DNA of 64,000 nt, from assembly GCF_003574445.1 (NCBI RefSeq), contig NZ_KZ984551.1:414885-478884 (forward strand), read 5' to 3'. A program made the position numbers and the translations under genes. This DNA is from Streptomyces sp. YIM 130001 (lineage in GTDB: Bacteria; Actinomycetota; Actinomycetes; Streptomycetales; Streptomycetaceae). The notes under the pieces are model-generated. The model saw only the letters and a list, made by a program, of their open reading frames with translations, was not told where the DNA came from and searched no databases. Below, piece after piece: positions 26,117 to 33,399 of this stretch; position 1 is the stretch's first letter; each line of letters opens with the position of its first letter.

Positions 26117-27211
26117 TCAGCCGTCCCAGGCGTGGCCGAGTTCGAGCAGCTCGTCCCGGTACTCGATCCGCTCCGCCCACTCGGCCGGCCAGGCTCCGGC
26201 CCCCAGATGGGCGCCGGCGAAGGCTCCGGTGAGGCAGGCGATCGAGTCGGAGTCGCCGGATGTGCAGGCGGCCCGGCGGATCGCGGTCACCGGTTCGGCG
26301 GGGAGGAGCAGAAAGCACAACAGCCCGGTGGCGAAGGCTTCCTCGGCGATCCAGCCCTCCCCCGTGGCCAGACACGGGTCGGTCTCCACGCCGCCCTCGC
26401 GCACCGCGTCCTGCAACCGCTCGAGGATGCCGAGGCACTCGTCCCAGCCGCGTGCGATGAATTGCTCGGCGCTCGGATCCTGGCCCCTCGTCCACAGATC
26501 ACCGAGCCAGCGTTCGTGGTAGCGGGTGCGGTTGTCCAGCGCGTACGAACGCAGCAGACCGACCAGACCGGTGGGTTCGGCGCCTTGGGCGAGCAGGTGA
26601 ACGGCGTGGGCGGTGAGGTCGCTCGCGGCCAGCGCGGTCGGGTGCCCGTGGGTGAGGGCGGACTGCAACTGCGCGGCGCCCGCGCGCTGTTCTTCGCTCA
26701 GTGCGGGCGCGAGCCCGAGGGGCGCGACCCGCATATTGGCCCCGCAGCCCTTGGAGTGGAGCTGGCTCGCGTCCTGCCAGACCCGGTCCGGGTGGTGGCT
26801 GAGCTGCTCGCAGGCGACCAGGCAGGTGCGGCCCGGCGCCCGGTTGTTCTCGGGCGAGTGGTACCAGCCGACGAACTCCTCGCGGACCGGCCGGGCCAGC
26901 CGAAGCGGCCCGAGCGACCCGCGCTCCATGGCGGTCCGCAGCCCGCGGCCGAGCGCCAGCGTCATCTGGGTGTCGTCCGAGACGATCGCCGGGGTGATCA
27001 GTTCCATCTCCCGCCAGGGCCCGCACTTGGCGAGGATGGCCGGTACGTCGTTGAACTCCGTCGGGAAGCCGAGCGCGTCACCGAGGGCGAGGCCGAGGAG
27101 TGCGCCGGTGGCCGGGCGCTTGCCGGGCGGCGGCACGGCGCGGACCGACTCCGCACCGGTGCGGCCGCGCCCCGCGCTGCCGCCCTCCGCGTTGCTGTCG
27201 TAGGCGTTCAT
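26117..27211 (-). CDS. ADP-ribosylglycohydrolase family protein
   Basis: 364 aa. ATG 27211 overlaps the stop of the NUDIX gene (ATGA), so the pair is an operon. Residues 30-350 are the all-helical DraG/ARH fold. Metal-binding motifs are visible: LGDALGFPTEF at the start, SDDTQMTLALGRGL (about 88), and GDSDSIACLTGAFAGAHLG near the C-terminus, the D-S-D-x that binds two Mg ions. It is expected to remove ADP-ribose from proteins, nucleic acids or small molecules. The association with an NrtR-type NUDIX regulator points to ADP-ribose or NAD turnover; the substrate is unknown. Confidence 0.9.
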   Translation of the reverse strand: MNAYDSNAEGGSAGRGRTGAESVRAVPPPGKRPATGALLGLALGDALGFPTEFNDVPAILAKCGPWREMELITPAIVSDDTQMTLALGRGLRTAMERGSLGPLRLARPVREEFVGWYHSPENNRAPGRTCLVACEQLSHHPDRVWQDASQLHSKGCGANMRVAPLGLAPALSEEQRAGAAQLQSALTHGHPTALAASDLTAHAVHLLAQGAEPTGLVGLLRSYALDNRTRYHERWLGDLWTRGQDPSAEQFIARGWDECLGILERLQDAVREGGVETDPCLATGEGWIAEEAFATGLLCFLLLPAEPVTAIRRAACTSGDSDSIACLTGAFAGAHLGAGAWPAEWAERIEYRDELLELGHAWDG

Positions 27212-27978
27212 GCCGGTCGTCCTTCCGGTCGCAGCAGAGGTGGGTGCAGGGCGACGGCGGAGCCGGCCCGGTAGCGGGCGGCTGGTTTGCCGCGGCCGCC
27301 GTCGCGGCGCGGCGGGCCGTCGACCTGCTCGACGAAACCGTCGGTGGCGAGGACCTTGCGCCGGAAGTTGGGCCGGTCGAGCACGGTGTCCCAGACGGTC
27401 TCGTAGACGCCCTGCAGCTCGCCCAGGGTGAACTCGGGCGGGCAGAAGGAGGTGGCGAGGCAGCTGTACTCGAGCTTGTCGCCGATCCGCCGGTGCGCGT
27501 CGGCGAGGATCCGGCCGTGATCGAAGGCGAGGTCCCGGACCGCGCCGTACGGCACATACGCCGCACGGGCCGCGTCCCCGCCGCCGAGCGGCTCGGGCAA
27601 TCCGGGCAGCAGGGCGGCGAAGGCCACCGAGACCACCCGCATACGCGGATCGCGGTCCGGCGCACTGTAGGTGCGCAGCTGCTCGAAGTGCAGCGCGTCG
27701 ACGGCGTCCGCGTCGAGCCCGGTCTCCTCCGCGAGCTCCCGCCGGGCCGCTTCCTCGGCCGACTCCCGCGGCCGTACGAAGCCACCCGGCAGCGCCCAGG
27801 AGCCCGCGTACGGTTCCTCGCCGCGCTCCACGAGCAGGACGTGCAGAGTGCCCTCGCGCACCGTGAACACCGCCAGGTCGGCGGTGACCGCGAACGGCTC
27901 GAAGGCGGCCGGATCGTATCCGTCGGGCACCCGCGGACGCCGTGCACGGTCCCGCTCCCCCGACCCATTAATAGTCAC
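27208..27978 (-). CDS. NUDIX-domain transcriptional regulator, NrtR family
   Basis: About 256 aa from GTG 27978; TTG 28014 and GTG 27999 are alternatives, since the palindromic operator overlaps this region and no SD is clear. The NUDIX domain (about 30-165) has ALPGGFVRPRESAEEAARRELAEETG, close to Gx5Ex7REUxEExGU. The C-terminal winged helix (about 185-235: SCLATSFCPPEFTLGELQGVYETVW, NFRRKVLATDGFV) is the DNA-binding part seen in NrtR. NrtR repressors sense ADP-ribose and control NAD salvage genes. Here it probably controls its own operon with the ADP-ribosylglycohydrolase through the site at 27971-27987. Some members are enzymes as well; the box here looks nearly complete. Confidence 0.85.
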   Translation of the reverse strand: MTINGSGERDRARRPRVPDGYDPAAFEPFAVTADLAVFTVREGTLHVLLVERGEEPYAGSWALPGGFVRPRESAEEAARRELAEETGLDADAVDALHFEQLRTYSAPDRDPRMRVVSVAFAALLPGLPEPLGGGDAARAAYVPYGAVRDLAFDHGRILADAHRRIGDKLEYSCLATSFCPPEFTLGELQGVYETVWDTVLDRPNFRRKVLATDGFVEQVDGPPRRDGGRGKPAARYRAGSAVALHPPLLRPEGRPA

Positions 27979-27987
27979 AGTGACTAT
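27971..27987. promoter_or_regulatory. Palindromic operator at the NrtR-type gene start
   Basis: ATAGTCAC-A-GTGACTAT is a perfect 8+1+8 palindrome in an AT-rich patch. On the minus strand it overlaps a TATAGT -10-like hexamer and the presumed GTG start, so a bound protein would block transcription start. Autoregulation by the adjacent NrtR-like protein is the natural reading. Confidence 0.75.
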
Positions 27988-28033
27988 AAAAGCCCCCACG
28001 GCCCGGGAACACAAGCCCCGGCCGCCCGGAACG

Positions 28034-28075
28034 CGTACGGCGGCCGCCCCGCATCACGGGAACGGCCGCCGTACG
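28034..28075 (-). terminator. Hairpin terminator after rluB
   Basis: CGTACGGCGGCCG (28034-28046) pairs perfectly with CGGCCGCCGTACG (28063-28075), 19 bp beyond the rluB stop. Confidence 0.8.
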
Positions 28076-28093
28076 ACCCACGGACGGTCCGGC

Positions 28094-29197
28094 CTACAGG
28101 TCGACCTCCCGCATCAGCATGCCGACCTCGGTGTTGCTCATCCGCCGCAGCCAACCCGACTTCTGGTCGCCAAGCCCGATCGGGCCGAAGTGCGTGCGCA
28201 CCAGCTTCTCGACGGGGAAACCCGCCTCGGACAGCATGCGCCGCACGATGTGCTTACGGCCCTCGTGCAGGACGACCTCGACCAGGTAGTTCTTGCCGAT
28301 CTGCTCGACGATCCGGAAGTGGTCGGCGCGCGCGTAGCCGTCCTCCAGCTGGATGCCGTCCTTGAGTCGCTTGCCGAGATCGCGCGGGACCGGCCCCTGG
28401 ATGGCAGCGAGGTAGGTCTTCTTCACGCCGTACCGGGGGTGGGTCAGGCGGTGCGCCAGCTCGCCGTGATTGGTGAGCAGGATGACGCCCTCGGTCTCGG
28501 TGTCGAGCCGGCCCACGTGGAAGAGCCGGGTTTCCCGGTTGGTGACGTAGTCCCCGAGGCACTGGCGCCCCTCCGGGTCCTCCATCGTGGAGATCACACC
28601 GGCAGGCTTGTTCAGCGAGAAGAACTGGTACGACTGGGTCGCCACGGTCAGGCCGTCGACCTTGATCTCGTCCTTCTCGGGGTCGACCCGCTGGCCCTGC
28701 TCGACCACGATCGAGCCGTTCACCTCGACCCTGGACTGGTCGATGAGCTCCTCGCAGGCGCGCCGCGAGCCGTAGCCGGCGCGGGCGAGCACCTTCTGGA
28801 GCCGCTCACCCTCCTGCTCGGCGCCGGGGAACGTCTTCGGCGTGCTCGTCCGCGGCTTGTTCGCGTAACGCTCGCGGTTGCGCTCCTCCTGCCGGGTCTC
28901 GTACTCGCGGGACCGGGACGGCGTACCGCCGCCCCGACGGCCGCCCGGGCCTCCCTTGCCGCCCGACTGGGGCGACTTGGGGCCGCCCTTGGCTCCGCCT
29001 CGGGCGCCGGCACCGCGGCCGCCGCCCGCCTGCGGACCGTCGGAGGCGCCACGCCTGCCGCCGGAGGAAGCGCCGCCGTCGTGGCGCCGCTCCTCCGGGC
29101 GAGGGCGGCCCGAGCGCTGCTGATTGTCGTCGCGCTTGTTGCCCGCGCCGCGGGGGTTACCGCGTCCGCTGCTGCTGTTCCTGCCGCTGCTTCGCAT
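28094..29197 (-). CDS. rluB: 23S rRNA pseudouridine synthase RluB-like with RG-rich N-terminus
   Basis: 367 aa. ATG 29197 shares a base with the scpB stop (TGATG). Residues 1-120 are disordered and rich in Arg/Gly/Ser (GGRGAGARGGAKGG and similar), an RGG-like extension. Residues 128-175 are an S4 RNA-binding domain (RLQKVLARAGYGSRRACEELI). The catalytic domain has the motif GRLDTETEGVILLTNHGELAHRLTHP with the essential aspartate in RLDTETEG, and ends with EGRKHIVRRML. It isomerises a uridine of 23S rRNA. The position after scpAB is common in Gram-positives. The long RG extension is expected to bind RNA non-specifically. Confidence 0.92.
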   Translation of the reverse strand: MRSSGRNSSSGRGNPRGAGNKRDDNQQRSGRPRPEERRHDGGASSGGRRGASDGPQAGGGRGAGARGGAKGGPKSPQSGGKGGPGGRRGGGTPSRSREYETRQEERNRERYANKPRTSTPKTFPGAEQEGERLQKVLARAGYGSRRACEELIDQSRVEVNGSIVVEQGQRVDPEKDEIKVDGLTVATQSYQFFSLNKPAGVISTMEDPEGRQCLGDYVTNRETRLFHVGRLDTETEGVILLTNHGELAHRLTHPRYGVKKTYLAAIQGPVPRDLGKRLKDGIQLEDGYARADHFRIVEQIGKNYLVEVVLHEGRKHIVRRMLSEAGFPVEKLVRTHFGPIGLGDQKSGWLRRMSNTEVGMLMREVDL

Positions 29198-29853
29198 CAA
29201 AGTTCCGTCTTGTCGTCTGCGTCCTCGAAATCCGGGGCGTCCGGATCGAACGACGGCACCCCTTCCTGGGTCTCGGACTCGATGGCGTCCGCCTCGGGGA
29301 GGAAGGGCGCGAGCTCCGGGAGCTCGTCAAGGCCTCGCAGGCCCATCCGCTCCAGAAAGTAGTTTGTCGTCCTGTACAGGATCGCACCTGTTTCGGGTTC
29401 CGCGCCCGCCTCCTCCACGAGACCGCGCTGCAACAGCGTCCGCATCACGCCGTCGCAGTTCACACCGCGTACGGCGGACACCCTCGACCGACTGACCGGC
29501 TGGCGGTACGCGACCACGGCGAGGGTCTCCAGAGCCGCCTGGGTGAGCCGGGCCTGCTGGCCGTCGAGGACGAAGCGTTCCACCGCGGCGGCGTACTCGG
29601 GCCGGGTGTAGAAGCGCCAGCCACCGGCCACCAGACGCAGCTCGAAGCCGCGCCGCTGCACGGTGTACTCGTCGGCGAGCTCCCGCAGCGCGGCGCCGAC
29701 CTGGCGCCGCGGCCGGTCGACGATCTTGGCCAGATGCTCCTCGGTGGCCGGCTCGTCCACCACCATGAGGACCGCCTCCAAGGCGGGCCGGAGCTCCAGA
29801 TCGGCCACGTTCAGCAGGCCGGCGGGGGCGTCGTCCCGCTGCTCGGTACTCAT
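29197..29853 (-). CDS. scpB: Segregation and condensation protein ScpB
   Basis: 218 aa from ATG 29853, which overlaps the scpA stop (ATGA); GGAGGA lies 6 nt upstream. Two winged-helix domains are visible: residues about 20-95 (LRPALEAVLMVVDEPATEEHLAKIV) and 100-180 (LTQAALETLAVVAYRQPVSRSRVSAVRGVN, then the MRTLLQRGLVEE helix). An acidic tail ends the protein. ScpB dimers bind ScpA and close the SMC condensin ring that organises the chromosome. Operon: parA - RHH-like gene - scpA - scpB - rluB. Confidence 0.95.
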   Translation of the reverse strand: MSTEQRDDAPAGLLNVADLELRPALEAVLMVVDEPATEEHLAKIVDRPRRQVGAALRELADEYTVQRRGFELRLVAGGWRFYTRPEYAAAVERFVLDGQQARLTQAALETLAVVAYRQPVSRSRVSAVRGVNCDGVMRTLLQRGLVEEAGAEPETGAILYRTTNYFLERMGLRGLDELPELAPFLPEADAIESETQEGVPSFDPDAPDFEDADDKTEL

Positions 29854-31172
29854 CCGTTGTCCTCCTCCACGTCGCCCGCGTTCGCCCGCGCGCGGCCCTC
29901 GGGGTCGCGCACGGAATCGTCCAGGGGCTCGGGTGCCCGGTCGAACTCGTCCGTGACCAGCGGCTGGGTGTCCTGGGCGCCGGTCCAGCGGACCGTCAGC
30001 TCGCCGAGCGCCTCCTCCTGGTCGAGGTCCACGGCCTTCTCCCGGTACAGCTCGAGGAGCGCAAGGAAGCGGGCGACGACCGTGAGGGTGTCCGGTGCGT
30101 CCGCCACGAGGGTTCTGAAACTCGCCTCGCCGGCCTCGCGCAGCCACTCCACCACCAGTCCGGCCTGTTCCTGCACGGAGACGAGCGGTGCGTGGATGTG
30201 GTCGACGTACACCTCGGGCTTTGGTTTCGGCTGCATGGCCTTGACCGCGAGCTTCGCGAATCCCTCGGGCCCGATGCTGATCACGACCTCGGGCAGCAGC
30301 TCCGCGTGCTGCGGCTCGAGACCGACGGTTCGCGGGTAGCGCCGGCTCTCCTCGTCGAGCCGCGCCACGAAGATGTCGGCGACCTGCTTGTACGCGCGGT
30401 ACTGGAGCAGCCGGGCGAAGAGCAGATCGCGCGCCTCGAGGAGCGCGAGGTCCGCCTCGTCCTCCACCTCGGCCGCGGGCAACAGCCGGGCGGCCTTCAG
30501 ATCGAGCAGGGTGGCGGCGACGACCAGGAACTCCGTGGTCTCGTCCAGATCCCAGTCCGACCCCAGCGCCCGGATGTGCGCCATGAATTCGTCGGTGACC
30601 CGGGACAGCGCGACCTCGGTGACGTCCAGCTTGTGCTTGGCGATCAACTGCAGGAGCAGGTCGAACGGCCCCTCGAAGTTCGAGAGCCGCACCTTGAACC
30701 GGCCGTCGTCGGCGTCGTCGACATCCTCCGCGTCCTCGCCACCCGCTTCGCGCCGCTCGGCTGCGGCTTCGGCGAGCTCGCCACCGGCCGCGGGGTACCG
30801 ATCGCCTGCCGCATCCTGCGGGCCCTCGCCGGCCGCCTCGCTGTCGTCGCCGACCGCTTCGACCAGCAGCGCTCCCGGCGCATCGGCATCGGCATCGGGA
30901 TCGACGGAGTCGTGTCGCGTCTCAGGGCCGACGTCCAACTCCACGGATGTGCGGCCCCGTTCGGACGGCACAACCTGCACGGCGGTCTCGTACTGCGCAC
31001 CGGGTGAACCTTCCGCTTCCACGGCCACGTCCGGCCGTACGGACGACTCGTACGCCCCGTCAGGAGCGAGACCGCCGCTGCCGGCCCCCCGCCCGAGCAC
31101 GCGACGTCCACGCCGAGCGGGTCCGGGTTCGGGCGCGGCGGTGGGGTCAGCGGGTCGGTCGTCCGTCGGCAT
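29850..31172 (-). CDS. scpA: Segregation and condensation protein ScpA (kleisin) with long acidic N-terminus
   Basis: 440 aa from ATG 31172. The kleisin core starts only at about residue 158 (FKVRLSNFEGPFDLLLQLIAKHKLDVTEVALS) and continues through LVVAATLLDLKAARLLP and the C-terminal winged helix (TLTVVARFLALLELYREKAVDLDQ). The first 155 residues are disordered, acidic and Ala/Glu/Asp rich, making this about 150 residues longer than usual ScpA. ScpA links the SMC heads in condensin. The extension may recruit a partner or be a wrong start; no closer in-frame start with a ribosome binding site is obvious. Followed immediately by scpB. Confidence 0.94.
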   Translation of the reverse strand: MPTDDRPADPTAAPEPGPARRGRRVLGRGAGSGGLAPDGAYESSVRPDVAVEAEGSPGAQYETAVQVVPSERGRTSVELDVGPETRHDSVDPDADADAPGALLVEAVGDDSEAAGEGPQDAAGDRYPAAGGELAEAAAERREAGGEDAEDVDDADDGRFKVRLSNFEGPFDLLLQLIAKHKLDVTEVALSRVTDEFMAHIRALGSDWDLDETTEFLVVAATLLDLKAARLLPAAEVEDEADLALLEARDLLFARLLQYRAYKQVADIFVARLDEESRRYPRTVGLEPQHAELLPEVVISIGPEGFAKLAVKAMQPKPKPEVYVDHIHAPLVSVQEQAGLVVEWLREAGEASFRTLVADAPDTLTVVARFLALLELYREKAVDLDQEEALGELTVRWTGAQDTQPLVTDEFDRAPEPLDDSVRDPEGRARANAGDVEEDNG

Positions 31173-31306
31173 GGCGGTCCAGGGTGCGGCGTACAGGGCA
31201 GGCCCGTGGCATCGGGCAGGCGCAGGCTACCTCTCCGGGTCCGGCGCCCGCGGGACGCGGCGACGCACCGGCACGCGGAGGCGGCGGGCACCGTGGCGTG
31301 GCGCGC

Positions 31307-31888
31307 TCAGCGCCCGCGCAACCGCCGCACCAGAATGCTGGCCTCGCCCCGGGACTCGAGGTCCGCGAGGACCACGGCGACCGCCTCACGGACGATCCGC
31401 CCCCGGTCCACAGCGAGACCGTGCTCGCCGCGCAGGACCAGACGAGCGTGCTCGAGGTCCATCAACTCCTCGGCGGAGACGTACACCGTGATCTTCTCGT
31501 CGTGTCGCTCGCGCCCGCTGGGCCGGCGTCCGCCGCCGCCCCGTCCACGGCGGCGCGACTGCCCCGCCGAAGCCCCGGAGCCGCGCTCCTGCTGCGCGGA
31601 GGGCGAGGCACCTTCCCGGCGCGCGTTGCGTGACGCGGCCTTCTCCTCACCGTCCGCGGGGCGTCCGCGATGTTCGCCGGACTCCTCGTCCGCCGTGGCG
31701 TGTTCCGCGCTCTCGCCGCTCTCGCCGCGGCCGCCTTTCGCCGAGTCGTCCTTCGCCGCCGCGCCGTCGCTCTCGCCCGCCGGTGCCGGAACGCGTGCCT
31801 CGCCGTTGGCCTGCCGCCTGGGCGAAGACGCCTGGAGCGCCATGCCACCGGTCGTACGGAACAGTTCGTCGGCCCCCGGCAGACTCAC
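31307..31888 (-). CDS. ParA-coupled protein with C-terminal ribbon-helix-helix-like domain
   Basis: 193 aa from GTG 31888, which overlaps the parA stop as GTGA; GTG 31900 with GGAGG 10 nt upstream is an alternative. The N-terminus SLPGADELFRTTGGMALQ is followed by a 100-residue disordered, charged linker. The last 65 residues read EKITVYVSAEELMDLEHARL, then a helix and VDRGRIVREAVAVVLADLE. A strand followed by two helices is the pattern of RHH (CopG/ParG) DNA-binding proteins. A ParA next to an RHH protein is the layout of type Ib partition systems, in which the RHH protein binds the centromere and stimulates ParA. This function is inferred; I know of no name for the gene. Confidence 0.75.
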   Translation of the reverse strand: MSLPGADELFRTTGGMALQASSPRRQANGEARVPAPAGESDGAAAKDDSAKGGRGESGESAEHATADEESGEHRGRPADGEEKAASRNARREGASPSAQQERGSGASAGQSRRRGRGGGGRRPSGRERHDEKITVYVSAEELMDLEHARLVLRGEHGLAVDRGRIVREAVAVVLADLESRGEASILVRRLRGR

Positions 31889-33063
31889 TCGGCGTGACAC
31901 CGGGCGAGCACCTCCCTGGCGAGCTGGCGATAGGCGGCGGCACCGACGGAGTTGGAGGCGTACGTGGTGATCGGCTCACCGGCGACGGTGGTCTCCGGGA
32001 AGCGGACCGTACGCCCGATGACCGTGTGGTAGACGTGCGTGTCGAAGGCCTCGACCACCCGCGCGAGGACCTCACGGCTGTGCACCGTGCGCGAGTCGTA
32101 CATGGTGGCGAGGATGCCGTCGAGTTCCAGGTCGGGGTTGAGCCGCTCCTGGACCTTCTCGATCGTCTCGGTCAGCAGGGCCACACCACGCAGCGCGAAG
32201 AACTCGCACTCCAACGGCACGATCACCTTGTGCGCGGCGGTCAGCGCGTTCACGGTCAGCAGACCGAGTGAGGGCTGACAGTCGATCACGATGTAGTCGT
32301 AGTCCTGCATCAGCGGCTTCAGGGCGCGCTGCAGCGTCGACTCACGAGCGACCTCGGAGACCAGCTGGACCTCGGCGGCCGACAGGTCGATGTTGCTCGG
32401 CAGCAGGTCCATGTTGGGCACGGCCGTCTTCAACAGGACGTCGTCCGCCGCCATCCCCCGCTCCATGAGCAGGTTGTAGACGGTGAGGTCGAGCTCCATC
32501 GGGTTGACGCCGAGGCCTACGGAGAGCGCTCCCTGCGGGTCGAAGTCGACCAGCAGCACGCGTCGTCCGTACTCCGCGAGCGCGGCGCCCAGGTTGATGG
32601 TCGACGTCGTCTTGCCGACGCCGCCCTTCTGGTTGCACATCGCGATGATCTTCGCGGGACCGTGATCGGTCAGCGGCCCGGGAATCGGGAAGTACGGCAG
32701 CGGCCGTCCGGTCGGGCCGATGCGCTCGCGGCGCTGACGCGCGGCGTCGGGCGCGAGCGTGGCCGCGTACTCGGGGTCGGGCTCGTATTCGGCGTCGGGG
32801 TCGTAGAAGTGCCCCTGGGGCAGCTCTTCGTAGTCAGCGAATTGGGTGGGGTTCTCGCCACTCCGGTCGCCGGCCATGGCGTTCACTTGATGGCCATCCA
32901 TGCTCTGGTGGGCTGTCAGCGACTGCTGCGTGCGCTGTGTGTTCTGGACGTCGGCGTGGGTGCGGACAGCGACAGAGCCGACAGCCTCGGATCCCGCGGG
33001 TCCCGGTCCCTGCGCAGGCGTTCCTGGGTGACCACCCCCAGGAGTAAATGTCGACTCATTCAC
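31885..33063 (-). CDS. parA: ParA-family chromosome partitioning ATPase
   Basis: 392 aa from GTG 33063; AAGGAGG lies 11 nt upstream. The first 135 residues are disordered and Gln/Gly/Pro rich. The deviant Walker A KGGVGKTT is at about 146-153, with LVDFDPQGALSVGLG (A') and IVIDCQPSLGLLTVNAL (Walker B). The C-terminal region carries CEFFALRGVALLTETI and GRTVRFPETTVAGEP, all typical of ParA/Soj. It binds DNA non-specifically in the ATP form. It is not the parA of the oriC parAB locus; it belongs to the scpAB operon and is coupled to an RHH-like partner. A promoter with TTGCTG and TAGAGT lies upstream. Confidence 0.93.
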   Translation of the reverse strand: MNESTFTPGGGHPGTPAQGPGPAGSEAVGSVAVRTHADVQNTQRTQQSLTAHQSMDGHQVNAMAGDRSGENPTQFADYEELPQGHFYDPDAEYEPDPEYAATLAPDAARQRRERIGPTGRPLPYFPIPGPLTDHGPAKIIAMCNQKGGVGKTTSTINLGAALAEYGRRVLLVDFDPQGALSVGLGVNPMELDLTVYNLLMERGMAADDVLLKTAVPNMDLLPSNIDLSAAEVQLVSEVARESTLQRALKPLMQDYDYIVIDCQPSLGLLTVNALTAAHKVIVPLECEFFALRGVALLTETIEKVQERLNPDLELDGILATMYDSRTVHSREVLARVVEAFDTHVYHTVIGRTVRFPETTVAGEPITTYASNSVGAAAYRQLAREVLARCHAE

Positions 33064-33135
33064 AAGTCGTCTTACCTCCTTGGTGACCAGGAAACTTCTA
33101 GACAGGTCAGCGTGGCACCATGCCGACGATTGGCG

Positions 33136-33165
33136 ACTCTATGGCGTGTCACCGGTCCTCAGCAA
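33136..33165 (-). promoter_or_regulatory. Candidate parA promoter
   Basis: On the minus strand, TTGCTG (33165-33160) and TAGAGT (33141-33136) are separated by 18 bp, near the vegetative sigma consensus. The predicted leader to the GTG at 33063 is about 65 nt and includes AAGGAGG. A second TTGACA occurs further upstream near 33213 without a clear -10. Confidence 0.5.
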
Positions 33166-33277
33166 CACAATCCGCCGGACCCGGCCCGATGTGTCGGTAA
33201 CTGAACACCCCTCTGTCAAGGGTGCGCAGAGAGCTTCGACTCGTATTCCCGGGTGTGCGAATCGGGTAAAGCGTTAC

Positions 33278-33295
33278 GTTCAACACTAGTTGAAC
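33278..33295. promoter_or_regulatory. Perfect palindrome upstream of parA
   Basis: GTTCAAC-ACTA-GTTGAAC has 7-bp perfect arms. It is about 215 bp upstream of the parA start and 100 bp upstream of the presumed promoter. It differs from the Streptomyces parS sequence (GTTTCACGTGAAAC). It could be an operator or partition site. Confidence 0.5.
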
Positions 33296-33320
33296 GAGTG
33301 CGGCAAAGTGACCCGATACA

Positions 33321-33358
33321 CAGCCGGCCGGACCTCACGAACAAGGTCCGGCCGGCTG
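33321..33358 (-). terminator. Hairpin terminator after ald
   Basis: CAGCCGGCCGGACCT (33321-33335) pairs perfectly with AGGTCCGGCCGGCTG (33344-33358), 42 bp after the ald stop. Confidence 0.8.
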
Positions 33359-33399
33359 CACGGAATTGACGCCGAACGTTGACGCCCGGGACGTACGGG

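Larger units (their letters stand above)
33064..33399. other. Regulatory gap between ald and parA
   Basis: No gene. From parA outwards it holds the ribosome binding site, a promoter (33136-33165), a palindrome (33278-33295) and the ald terminator (33321-33358). It is less GC-rich than the surroundings. Confidence 0.6.

Noticed and set aside
33278..33295. parS chromosome partition site
   Set aside because: The palindrome GTTCAAC-ACTA-GTTGAAC differs from parS (GTTTCACGTGAAAC) in the centre and the arms; it is kept as an unassigned operator candidate.
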